Of a stretch of 64,000 bases of DNA, positions 23,317 to 32,569 are shown piece after piece. The first letter of the stretch is position 1. Each line of letters begins with the position of its first letter. The position numbers and the translations under genes were made by a program. Source of the stretch: Dactylellina haptotyla (taxonomy: Eukaryota > Ascomycota > Orbiliomycetes > Orbiliales > Orbiliaceae). The stretch spans positions 4,030,001 to 4,094,000 of the forward strand of contig CM062381.1 in assembly GCA_031310005.1 (NCBI GenBank), read 5' to 3'. The notes under the pieces are model-generated. The model saw nothing but the letters and a program-made list of their open reading frames with translations. It searched no databases and had not been told where the DNA came from.

Positions 23317-23613
23317 ATGCAACTTACTACACTCTTCGCTGTTCTTGCTACCGCCTTGACGGTCTCTGCTGCCCCTCAATTCAGTGGACGTCCTTCTGGA
23401 TCTGGAGCACCCCCAAGTGGAACTTTCACTCCTCCAACCGGTACCCATACTCCACCAGCTCCACCAACTGGCACTCTTAGCGCTCCACCAAAGCCAACCG
23501 GAACCCCAACTTTGACTTTCTCCGTCCCGACTGGCCGCCCCACTTTCACCCCACCAACTATTTCCGTCCCAACTCTTACCCGCACTCGCCCAGCTCCCAG
23601 TGCCAGCGCTTAA
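23317..23613 (+). CDS. Small secreted Pro/Thr-rich protein
   Basis: A complete 98-aa gene. The signal peptide MQLTTLFAVLATALTVSA is followed by a mature part made almost entirely of Pro, Thr, Ser and Gly in loose PPTGT/PTGTP/TPP repeats, with no cysteine. This composition suits a heavily O-mannosylated, unstructured wall or matrix protein. No catalytic domain and no GPI signal are seen. The leader upstream is CT-rich with a TATA box. The stop is followed after 3 nt by a strong intron signature in the 3' UTR (separate entry). Function unknown; very common type in fungal secretomes. Confidence 0.75.
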   Translation: MQLTTLFAVLATALTVSAAPQFSGRPSGSGAPPSGTFTPPTGTHTPPAPPTGTLSAPPKPTGTPTLTFSVPTGRPTFTPPTISVPTLTRTRPAPSASA

Positions 23614-23616
23614 GTC

Positions 23617-23687
23617 GTGAGTATAGCCTAGTTTATTCTTCTATCAGGTCTAATAACAAAATTGCTAACTATAAGATCGTATTTTAG
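23617..23687 (+). other. Probable 3'-UTR intron of the 98-aa secreted-protein gene
   Basis: Three bases after the TAA stop there is a consensus donor GTGAGT, then a GCTAAC branch site at about 23664-23669 and a TTTTAG acceptor ending at 23687. The 71-bp size matches the coding introns of neighbouring genes. Because it starts so close to the stop it should not trigger nonsense-mediated decay. Confidence 0.55.
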
Positions 23688-24287
23688 AACTCTTTCTATC
23701 ACTGGTCGAGAGATGACAACACGTTAACGAGTTGAAGACGTCCTGAGAAACACGGCACGATACTACAGCCAAGCGACAAAATGTTCTAGGGATGATAGAA
23801 ATCCTTCCTTACCGTTTCTTCTTCTACAAATGCTTGTATCTTTTTATCTTCTTTTCAATTTAGACTAGCTTATCTATACTTTTCCTCTAAGGATTTGCTA
23901 GAAGATAGAAGGTCCATGCTGTTCTCCTTCTTTGGTGTTATATATTTGATTGCTTGAGTTGTAAATGGTTTTATTTATTTCGACACTCCTTTAGTTACGA
24001 GTTCTGTACATAAAAAAAAAATATAGACTAAGAAACCGGTTTCTTATTCTAACCAGCTGAATGAAGCACTATCACATGTAGCTTAAAACCATAATCAATT
24101 TCGTGATTTTGAATTCCAAGTTTAGATTTTGAGATTTGCTGGTCTCATGATCTCACATGCTAGGCAACACAACAAAAAATCTGTTATGATACACTATTAA
24201 GATGTGTTGTATTTGTGCGATTTTAGTTAATCTCAGCCACCCAAAACAGGAATTCATGCGCCCCAGCATGTAAACTTAGTCGCTTGA
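23688..24287. other. Convergent 3' region between two secreted-protein genes
   Basis: 600 bp, AT-rich, holding 3' UTRs of the 98-aa and 216-aa genes, with an A-tract at about 24011-24020. No gene seen. Confidence 0.5.
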
Positions 24288-24938
24288 TTAGTACTTCTTA
24301 GCATTCGCGATAGGGCCACCTGGGATGGCAGTGGCTGGAGGGGCGATAGTATAAACTGGTGTCTGAGTTCCAACGCACCATCCTAAACAATCGGCACCTG
24401 GTGCTGATGGGTTGCATCCATCGTCTGGGTTGATCCAGCAGGACATTCCGTTAGGACAGGTCTTCCCGGCGCAGCCAGCGCATCTAATCGAGGAAATACA
24501 AAGTCCAGGGCAGTCCATAATTGGCGGCTTGCAGTAGGGATTTGGGTAAAGACATTGTTGACTTGATGGGCAGACTCGTGGTGGTCGAGCGTTTCCACCA
24601 CAGTAGAGCCCATTGCTTGGAAACTCTAGTGTTGTGCTACCATAAGTTGTAGCAGGCAGAACACAGATGCCAGGTAGATCTGGAATGTATGGATGTGATG
24701 GGTCATCAATACAGATCAGACCAGGCGGATAGGACGGGCAAACGAGTGGAGTGCGAGTGAATCCACCACAGGGACCATAGTTGGTTCGGCAATAGTATGG
24801 AGTCAGTGTCGGCCGAGGGCCAAGGGTACCGATAGTGGCATATGTAGGCGCAGGTTGAGCAACAGCTCTCTTAACTGGCAAGTGAGCAGCCGCAGCACAC
24901 CCAATAGAGACGGCGGAAAGAACGACAGCCGACTTCAT
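24288..24938 (-). CDS. Secreted cysteine-rich protein with three tandem Cys modules
   Basis: A complete 216-aa single-exon gene. The signal peptide MKSAVVLSAVSIGCAAA is followed by HLPVKR, a likely Kex2 site at residues 23-24, so a short propeptide is probable. The mature part has three diverged copies of one module, at about residues 57-92, 113-152 and 156-188. They begin near CGG or CAG, carry CP, further Cys and PG or LG, and end in CV or CI (PGICV, PGLCI, LGWCV). This looks like an internal triplication of a disulfide-rich fold. Pro and Tyr are abundant. No enzyme motif or GPI signal is present. Role unknown: extracellular, perhaps inhibitor-like or effector-like (inference). Convergent with the 98-aa secreted gene. 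Confidence 0.8.
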   Translation of the reverse strand: MKSAVVLSAVSIGCAAAAHLPVKRAVAQPAPTYATIGTLGPRPTLTPYYCRTNYGPCGGFTRTPLVCPSYPPGLICIDDPSHPYIPDLPGICVLPATTYGSTTLEFPSNGLYCGGNARPPRVCPSSQQCLYPNPYCKPPIMDCPGLCISSIRCAGCAGKTCPNGMSCWINPDDGCNPSAPGADCLGWCVGTQTPVYTIAPPATAIPGGPIANAKKY

Positions 24939-25006
24939 TTTTAGAATATCTTGATTGGAGATCTAGATGGATATGGCGGGAATAGTCGTTATCCTCTTTG
25001 CGAAGA

Positions 25007-25012
25007 CTTATA
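25007..25012 (-). promoter_or_regulatory. TATA-like element of the 216-aa secreted-protein gene
   Basis: TATAAG on the minus strand about 70 bp before the ATG at 24938. Confidence 0.3.
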
Positions 25013-26640
25013 TTGATTTATTATAGAAAAGATAAAATAAGTTGACCAAAGCAAAATGTTTCCCCAAATCGACACTCTTGAAAGGACAATCTATTGAACT
25101 ATATACCTCGTGCAACCCATACCCGCCAAGATATTCCAATTGAAGGAGAAAAAGGATAATCTAGTAGAAGGAAAAAACTCAAATGGAATCCGGCACTCTT
25201 ATTCGTGAGGGATATCTTGAGTTGAATGGGAGCGGTGGAAAATAAAATTTTAGTCGGCCCTTCGGAAAGTAAACCGTAATTGACGGTGCTCATACATCAC
25301 GCTTGCCAATTGACCTTGGGTTTTCAGCAGGAACTTCGGCCATTTTACTGTAGTTCAGGGACCAATATTGTCTCGTTTTCGTTTAACCAAGCGATTGTGC
25401 ATATCGGCTATTTATTATTTCCAATAGGTCTCATACCATACTCTGGCACTCAACAACATTTATTGTTTCCAAAAGCCTGGATATTTCTTGCCAGACCTAT
25501 CTCTTTAAATTAAGACTTAAGTAGCTTTGATGCTTCGAGAAAGACTATGGAAATATGAGGAGTACAGGATCAAGGCTAGGCCAGTTCTTAGCACTCTGAC
25601 TTGCTTCACCGAATAACACCGGAAACTCGAAGAGATCTCACATATCTCGAGGGCAAGCCAATTATCGATATTCTTACCGAACTTTGTAATATTTGTGGAT
25701 GGAGCTATGGAGGCCTCGGTCGGCTTCTTCCGATTGCAAACTTGCGAAGAAACAGTCTCTAGGTCAAGTGGCATGCAGTAGTATATAAACCAATCAAAGC
25801 CAAGATTTGGTTTAGCGAAGGGATTTAAGCTACCTGAGAACCGAGCCGCCGCATGCCATACGCAGCCACGCAGCCAGCTGGCCAGCCATCAGGGTACATC
25901 GCAGCCGGATACACTTTCTGTGAAATAAATAGTTCTACAAAGCCCTGTCACAAGGCCTCTAAGCTAATATGCAATAGATGAGGCGGTAAACCGAGATTCG
26001 TCTTAAAATGACATACAGGTTTTCCCGACAGTTATCTGCAGCCAGCGGATCGAATGTGTAGCCGAGCTGTGGTGCGGACATCCGGAGTGGTGAGATTCAA
26101 CACACTGGACATATGCACGAACACAAGCTATCATACTTTTAGCACATCCTGTAAACTTTCCATCCTCCGAAGTGAAGACCTGGAATTTTTTGCATGTGGA
26201 GAAACAGAAGCTAGGTATGTTTCGATGTTTCTATGGTTGACCAAGACTCGCTCACCTGCAGCCAAGATCTACTTCAAAAATTCTGGTGCAACCCAACACA
26301 GATCTAACTCGACCTTAAAGGCCCACCAAGGAATACAACCGTATACAGATTCCATAACTTTCCTCCTATTTCCTAAATCAGCCAAATTATTAACAAGGCT
26401 TTTCCATGCTAGCAAACACACTGACCAAAAATCATTGCGCACTAAGGTATTCTAGGATTACTAAGATGTCAATCACAACATGCGTGGCTATGAAAAATGA
26501 ACCATCCGAATGCGCTGGTCCATGGCTAGTAAAGGATGGTTCTTTACGAACTGTAAAGCCCGCGTGATGGGCGCTTTTGGTACTAAGAGCTATTGCGCAG
26601 TTGAAAGAGCTATTTTCGATTGCTCAATGTAATTTCTTTC

Positions 26641-26648
26641 TATATAAA
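26641..26648 (+). promoter_or_regulatory. TATA box candidate of the Egh16-like gene
   Basis: TATATAAA about 190 bp upstream of the ATG at 26840, followed by a CT-rich leader and AGCAAG immediately before the start. Confidence 0.5.
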
Positions 26649-26839
26649 CTACCATACGCCCCAAGATACTCTGTGCTCTCCACATGCATTTGCGCTTTGT
26701 TGCGCCGAACTATATTTCGCCCACTCACTCCATTCCTTCTCTAGTTCCAGAGAGAATTACTTTCATTAAAATAAGACACACTCTCTTTACTTTTCGTCTT
26801 TCTCTCTTTTCTCAGGAAATCACTCACCCGTCTAGCAAG

Positions 26840-28457
26840 ATGCGTTACACGATTTCCGCTGCAACTGCAGCAGCCATTCTGGCTACTATCTCTGAAGTAG
26901 AAGCCCATTGCCGTTTTGTGAATGCCTACGGAAACTATAACCAGAATTCTAGAAGTAGATGTCTTGGTTTCCGTCCAGATATCCCCAGGTCACGATACGG
27001 CAATCAGATCCCTTGGCAAGTCGACGTTACTTGCTTTAGTTCCCCAGTCGTCCCGGCCACTCAGGATTCGCCATATTATCACACACCACGAAAGTGGTTG
27101 AGCCAGGGTTGTGGTGCTACTCTCTTTGGTATAGAGTCTTACTATAATCTCGGTCCCACAAATGACCAGAACATGTGGCAGAGGAATACTAAATACTATA
27201 TGAAGCCGATGGAGGCAGGAGCCTTAACCCAGGTCAAGGCCAAGACGCAAGAGCAAGCAGACAATGGTAAATTTAGCGTGTCAAGAGCCCAACAACTTAG
27301 AAATATTAGCTAACATTCTCATTAATACAGGCATGATGGTCAGAGTGACACCCGGCGGGTGGTTGAATATTGACATTTTCCAAGTCAACGATGATGGTGC
27401 CGGCCCATTCAGATGCAGAATCGATGAGGCCGGTGATGGAACGTCATTCGGAAACTACTTGGGTGGTATCGTTTACAATGGTGCCAATGCTGAGAAATCA
27501 GTCTATCCGGGCCGCAACTGGGAGACCCACACATTGACGGCGCCGATCCCACAAAACGTAAAATGCACCGCTAAATACGGTAGATACAGTAATGTTTGCA
27601 TTCTGCGATGCGAGAACATTGCCGTCAATGGACCTTTTGGTGGATGCATTCCCTTCCAAGTCGTTTATCCTACTCCACCACCACCTCCACAACCAGTCGT
27701 AGTTAATTACGGCCAGCCCGAAGCCCAGCCCCAGTACGGTAACGCAGGGTATAATGTTGGCAGCGGTAATTACATTGAGAGCTATGGTGGTGATTACAAG
27801 ACTAGTCCAAGAACTGGTAATAAGAAAAGAGACATGGATGCAAAGGAAGAGAGACGATCTAGGGTTGCTCGATCTACGGAAGGCATTGCGAAGCGTGAAA
27901 ATGAAGACCAAGGCGAGGAAAATTTTGAAAACGATGAAGACGAGGATGTTGAAAAGCTAGATAAGAAAGACGTCGAAAAACGTGATGAGGAAAATGTCGA
28001 AAAACGCGATCATGGAGAGCAGAAGGAGGACGACAACGAAGACGACGAGGAAGATGATGAGAAGAATGATGATGATGACAACGAAGAAATTGAAAAGAGA
28101 GCTTCGAGGGTTGTTGCAAAGCGCAACGACGAGGAGGAGGAGGAAGACGATAACGACAATGAAGTTGAGGAGGGCGAAGATGTGGAAAAGCGAAATGAGA
28201 AACCGCTTGCAAAGCGCGCTGACGAAGATGAAAACGACAAAGAAGATGATGAAGAAGACGACGAAGACATTGAGAAACGCAATATAAAAGTCATTGCAAA
28301 ACGCGACCACGGAGAGCACGACGAGGAAGACAATGAAGATGGCGATGACGCTGAGGATGGGGAGGATGAAGATATTGAAAAGCGAAATATCCTGAAGAAG
28401 CGGTCTCCAGTTGCTGATTCAGGTGAGCCTGACATTGAATCTCCTGACGAGGAGTGA
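26840..28457 (+). CDS. Egh16-like secreted protein with acidic, Kex2-site-rich C-terminal tail
   Basis: The protein has 517 aa from two exons, 26840-27266 and 27331-28457, with a 64-bp intron (GTAAAT, GCTAAC branch). The signal peptide ends at SEVEAH. The N-terminal domain to about residue 260 resembles the Egh16-like family of appressorium- and infection-associated fungal proteins: QVNDDGAGPFRCRID, PQNVKCTA, VCILRCEN and GPFGGC. A Pro-rich linker follows. Residues about 305-517 are a tail with 12 Lys-Arg sites. Long Asp/Glu spacers end in (I/V)EKR and alternate with short peptides ending in AKR (STEGIA, ASRVVA, NEKPLA, NIKVIA). This suggests Kex2 cleavage in the Golgi into a domain plus several hexapeptides and acidic fragments. 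That processing is inference. Neighbouring genes are also secreted. Confidence 0.82.
27874..28400 (+). repeat. Diverged in-frame repeat coding for the KR-delimited tail
   Basis: Purine-rich DNA (GAA/GAC/GAT/GAG) in which a unit of roughly 100 bp recurs. Each unit encodes an acidic run, (I/V)EKR, a hexapeptide ending in Ala, and KR. DHGE occurs at the head of two acidic runs (28009 and 28306 regions). The copies are diverged at DNA level, consistent with an old tandem expansion. Confidence 0.6.
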
Positions 28458-28865
28458 TTGCATTGGAATGGCGCCCAGGCATAAAGGGGCAGAATGACAA
28501 ACTCACAAACTCACAATAGATAGCAAAACTATAAAACGAATTTCATCAGCTGAAGGAACCCTCATAAGAATATCTTGATGTAAGAGCGTGATTATTAGAA
28601 TAAGAGTAATCCAACATTTCATTCATTCTTGAGAGTTTCATTACGAGCTATAAGCGTCAGGCATCTAGGTATAACAAAGAAAAATTATATATACACTGAA
28701 TGGGCACGAAATGAATTAGACCCTTCAAATATCCCACCAACCAAAACTCCATGCGATTATAAGAACTTCCCGCGGAACAGAAGCACGAAACTTTTCAAGC
28801 CTCCTAAACGTATAAAAAGTCCACCCCTCTGACTAGAAAAGAAAAATAGAGCTGCAGTGCGTGCT
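28458..28865. other. Convergent 3' region of the Egh16-like and membrane-protein genes
   Basis: 408 bp of AT-rich sequence between two stop codons that face each other. Nothing else seen. Confidence 0.5.
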
Positions 28866-30110
28866 TTATATCATTGCCAAGAATGTGAGAGGGTCCTTTT
28901 TCTGAACATCAATCCAGGCTCTCATGAAACCATCAGTTGAAGTTGGAGGTCCAACGTCGTAGCAGTCGACCCAACTAGTCCCATTCGCATTTTCTCCGGG
29001 AAATTTGTCGAACTCTCCTCGGAACGTGGGACCATCGCTAGTTTTCTTCGGTTTATCCGGCGGCCCGAAACCGTCCAATACCTTCCATAGCTTCGGACGA
29101 TTTTGTTGAACTGCGTGGATTGGCACCGATACCGCCGCGAACATTAAGATCGAAAGGAGGATGAACGCCGAAGCATCCCTCCGAACGGGCGCCTTTGGTT
29201 TCTCGCGTTTGAGCGAACCAACGAAATACAATTCTTCCGAGTTCGATTCCAATTCCCGGCTCTTTTTGCGCTGAGATTCTTCCTTATAGTTCCAGATGTA
29301 CTCAATCGTTTCCCGAGTCCAACCGATTAGTCGGAACCCCGAAACGGTGATATAAGCGCCGACTACGACGGCAAGCACTACCAGAGCAATCTCCGAAGCG
29401 GATGTATATGATGCGTTCAAATCATCAATGACTCGAGGGACGCCTCCCCAGAAGTCAGCTCTTTCTTCCGCCGAGAGCACGGTGTAGTTCGACGGACATC
29501 CAACAACCGTGGGCTTATAAGGACGATTTGTTACCGAAATTGGACAATGCCCACCGGCGTAGGTGTATCGTCCGTATATAAACGAGCCTTTTGCGAATGG
29601 TATCGCAAACATCATCACCATCGCTGAGCAAGTTACCAATGCATCGATTTGGGCGACTCTTTTCAGGACCGCTCCGTAGAATCTACCGGGCAGCAATCCG
29701 CAGTCTAAAGCGCTAGAAAGAGCTGAGATGAAGAGAGCGGCAATCGCAGATGGAGGCGGGTAGCGTAGAGGGTTGGTATAGGACTTAATTGCGAGGATAA
29801 GAGTAGCAACCGAGCGGACTGTTGTTAGAAGAAGGATGGCAATAGTAATTTTTGCTCGAAGCCGTTCGCCTTTTGTTTCCTCATGTCGTTGCTTCAATGT
29901 CGAAAAATAACCCCATGCTGCTGTCATAAAGGAAACTCCGAAGCTGAATAGGAGCCATGGCCAGGGCGTTAATATGGTTTCGCGTTCGTATGCAAAACTG
30001 ATCGTAGAGGTGTGATTTGCCATGTACCAGGCGCCCCCGTGCAGGCTTCTGGGGCCGAAAGGCGGACCAACTGCATTCTGGTCGACTGTGCGTGGCGTTA
30101 GGAAATCCAT
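28866..30110 (-). CDS. Multi-pass membrane protein, unknown function
   Basis: A complete 414-aa single-exon gene starting at the ATG at 30110. About six hydrophobic segments can be seen, roughly at residues 48-68, 88-108, 122-140, 156-175, 240-262 and 322-340. A loop with possible N-glycosylation and paired cysteines (GHC, GCPSNYT, NASYT) lies between segments 4 and 5, so it is probably outside the cell or lumenal. A basic, charged loop (KEESQRKKSRELESN) lies between segments 5 and 6. The N-terminal region has NHTS. The long C-terminal tail after the last segment is hydrophilic. No transporter signature or enzyme motif is recognised. It resembles the many Pezizomycotina-specific hypothetical membrane proteins. 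Topology is a rough reading by eye. Confidence 0.75.
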   Translation of the reverse strand: MDFLTPRTVDQNAVGPPFGPRSLHGGAWYMANHTSTISFAYERETILTPWPWLLFSFGVSFMTAAWGYFSTLKQRHEETKGERLRAKITIAILLLTTVRSVATLILAIKSYTNPLRYPPPSAIAALFISALSSALDCGLLPGRFYGAVLKRVAQIDALVTCSAMVMMFAIPFAKGSFIYGRYTYAGGHCPISVTNRPYKPTVVGCPSNYTVLSAEERADFWGGVPRVIDDLNASYTSASEIALVVLAVVVGAYITVSGFRLIGWTRETIEYIWNYKEESQRKKSRELESNSEELYFVGSLKREKPKAPVRRDASAFILLSILMFAAVSVPIHAVQQNRPKLWKVLDGFGPPDKPKKTSDGPTFRGEFDKFPGENANGTSWVDCYDVGPPTSTDGFMRAWIDVQKKDPLTFLAMI

Positions 30111-31820
30111 GGTTTAGTATTTCATGCAGGTATTCTTTCTAGAAACTCGCGAATCGCGAATCACAGTTATTAGGTTCACGATTTAGAGAAGCCAGTAAAC
30201 AGGAAAGAAACCAGTAGGAAACACCGTAGATCATACCCTCATGTTGGGGGTAGCGGCGATATATATTTGAGTGGAAAAAACGGGATAATGGTCCGATACA
30301 GGACTGGTCCCTTTTTTCTTTCTGGATCGGCCTAAAAATCCAGCCCACCAGAGAATTTAATCGCGGAATAACCATTTTTGCTGGTACGAAGCAGCTCCTG
30401 CATCGTATTTAAGCATGACCAGCGGAAAATCGGCTGTATGCAAGAATGTCCGGGGTCTGTGCGTCTTGAGGCTTGCTCAACGCAACGGTTCTGGCCTGTC
30501 GCCGGTTAAATCGTGAAACTACGGCTGTGTGTGGTGTCGCGCTAGCCAATGAGGATGAACGGATCTCGGATCTGGAGTCCCCAGAGTGGGGCCGCCTGAG
30601 GGTTTTGGGATTTGGGGTAGCTCATTTCGTAGAATCAAAGTGGGCATCTTGAGCTTCGTGCAGCAATATCAAGTATGAGAGTGGGGACGTCAGATGATGG
30701 CGTAGAGCAAACCTGCAAAGGTACCCAAGATCAGCATTTAACCAGTTGGATTTTATAACATTGAGTCCTTCTAGCGAAGTCTAGAAAGATTAAACGAGCA
30801 CCAGTGCGAAAGAAGGCCGGATTTTGATGTAATAAAGTCTCCAGAGAATCATGTTTCGAAGCAAACGACGCATGCAGGTATAATATCAAGCCCGGTTTAA
30901 AATTGCTCATGTGGATGGCAGGCTTGGGTTTGTGTCCGTGCTCAATGTGTTAACACGACACTTGTTATTGGAGGCACAGCTGTCCACCACAAGCTATGGA
31001 ATTCCATGATATGCCGCAACTGGGGAAGGGATATTCGAACATAGCAATTTGTGAAACTGCCTCCTCTAATCAATAAGGGCTGGTTACCCATTAGTATGCC
31101 GTCTATTGTGCTTCGGACAAAGGTTGTGTTGGCTGCGTTAGACATCATGCAGTTTACGGCTTGGGTCAAGAAATTCTGCCAGGGTCCAATCACTGTTGCG
31201 TTTTCCTTCCACGGATTCTACCTTGTTCCTACACAACTGCGTTAAGGGTATTCAGGATCGGCCAAGCCCGCACGCAGATTGGCATCAGAGACATGGACTT
31301 GGCCAGGTCCCCTGGGTCAGTTATTCGGTCCAAATCCCCTGCCAATGTAGTTTCGGTATCGAAAATAGCTAAACAACTAACCAGGCAATATATCGCTCGA
31401 CTTGAATCTGGATAATTGGCTAGGCCCGAAAGTTTTAAATTTATCTGGGGTTTAAAAGTCAGGCAATATTGCCTGTCTAATGTGAAAGTAGTGGTTTTAT
31501 GGTCTTGCCACCACAAGCCGCTACAATTCTATAACTATTTTGCAGCATGTATCTTTTCGCAGTCGTCCCTTTCAAATCTGCCCACAGCGCCTTCCTGATT
31601 TAGATCAAATTAGCTGCGACCCAAGACGCTAAGCCTAGGCGGGTATATTGCTGTATTTCTACACTCTTTCTGAGAGGCCTCCCAATCTATGAACTTGGAA
31701 ATTAGTTCTTTCCTATAACTCAGGCGAAATAGCGTTTACTAGCCAGGTAGCGACCGTTTGGTAGCTCAAAGTAGAATATATATTTAGCTACTTGTATTCC
31801 GAACCGCGATTTTATCAATC
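30111..31820. other. Intergenic, no gene recognised
   Basis: 1.7 kb containing the promoter of the membrane-protein gene at the left. Frames up to 95 codons have no protein-like composition. Confidence 0.5.
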
Positions 31821-32569
31821 TCAATATTCCATTCTATTATGGTAATTATGTATATTATTTAAGTAGAATGTTCCGCTCTCATTCGAGTTTATATTCACAC
31901 CAGCGCTGTCGAGGAGTAAATTTACATGGCCATGGTCGGTAGCCTTATCAACGGCGCCCTCTTCCACGGGCTTAGTCCAGTTCTGCTGAAAACCCTCTCT
32001 GAATAAAAATTGTAAGACAGCGACATAGCGAGCAGCGGCATCCCAAGCAGCGGATACTAATTTAGCCTTGCATTTCATTGGTAACCAATTAACCAAATTC
32101 TCTAATAAATCCCTGCGACTTGGGTTGGATAAACCGAGAAAATATCTTGCCGCGTCGTCGCTTGATATATGCTCCATAACATATTTTCCGGAGTATGGAG
32201 CACCAGCGCTACGTAACATTATCAGGGGCTCGTGGCAGTTGACTGTATAAAAAAGCCCGCTACTTTCTGAAAAACCACGGCCTCTCTCAGGTACTCATCC
32301 CCAAGTCCATACACTGCTAGTCATTTCGTTGCTTCTTCTAACGGTAATGCCGTTGAAAGGTCTGCGAGCTCTCTAAGCTCAAGGTATTTTGCTCAGTCTT
32401 CGAAGAGGGCGAGAAGGCCGTAGATTTGAACAGCTTTCAGTCCAAAACATAGAACCGCAGCATAGGCGTCAAAATTCTTGGCCGACTCGATGCTATCTTC
32501 CGCGACACACAACATCAAATACGGTTCCCAATCGCTTCGGGTCAATTTCGCCGGATCTCTTAGTGGCAT
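31821..32569 (-). pseudogene. Ankyrin-like protein pseudogene
   Basis: Starting from the ATG at 32569, a protein-like frame (MPLRDPAKLTRSDWEPYL...) runs 58 codons to a TGA at 32395-32393. It continues in the same frame through a helical, Leu/Glu-rich stretch (ELRELADLSTALPLEEATK) to a second TGA, and beyond it (YGLGDEYLREAV). Near a run of six T the reading must shift one base to enter the second good frame (CHEPLIMLRSAGAPYSG...), which runs to the stop at 31821. The tail DKATDHGHVNLLLDSAGVNIN resembles a degenerate ankyrin repeat. Two stops and one indel across about 750 bp indicate a dead gene. Each TGA is one C-to-T change away from CGA (Arg). Origin unknown. Confidence 0.55.

Larger units (their letters stand above)
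24939..26839. other. Divergent promoter region between two secreted-protein genes
   Basis: 1.9 kb between the 216-aa gene and the Egh16-like gene. Open frames up to 133 codons (around 26054-26455) lack protein-like composition. The Egh16-like promoter has TATATAAA at 26641-26648. Confidence 0.5.

Noticed and set aside
27874-28435. Minus-strand frames (Ser-rich, Phe/Val-rich) opposite the Egh16-like tail
   Set aside because: Low-complexity shadows of GAA/GAC/GAT repeats; no start context or domain.
26840-30110. RiPP biosynthetic cluster around the KR-repeat protein
   Set aside because: The neighbouring membrane protein shows no HxxHC-type UstY motif or other tailoring-enzyme signature.
31821-32569. 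Explaining the ankyrin-like pseudogene by RIP
   Set aside because: The inferred stop-creating changes are CGA to TGA (CpG), not the CpA to TpA changes typical of RIP, and the GC content does not drop visibly.
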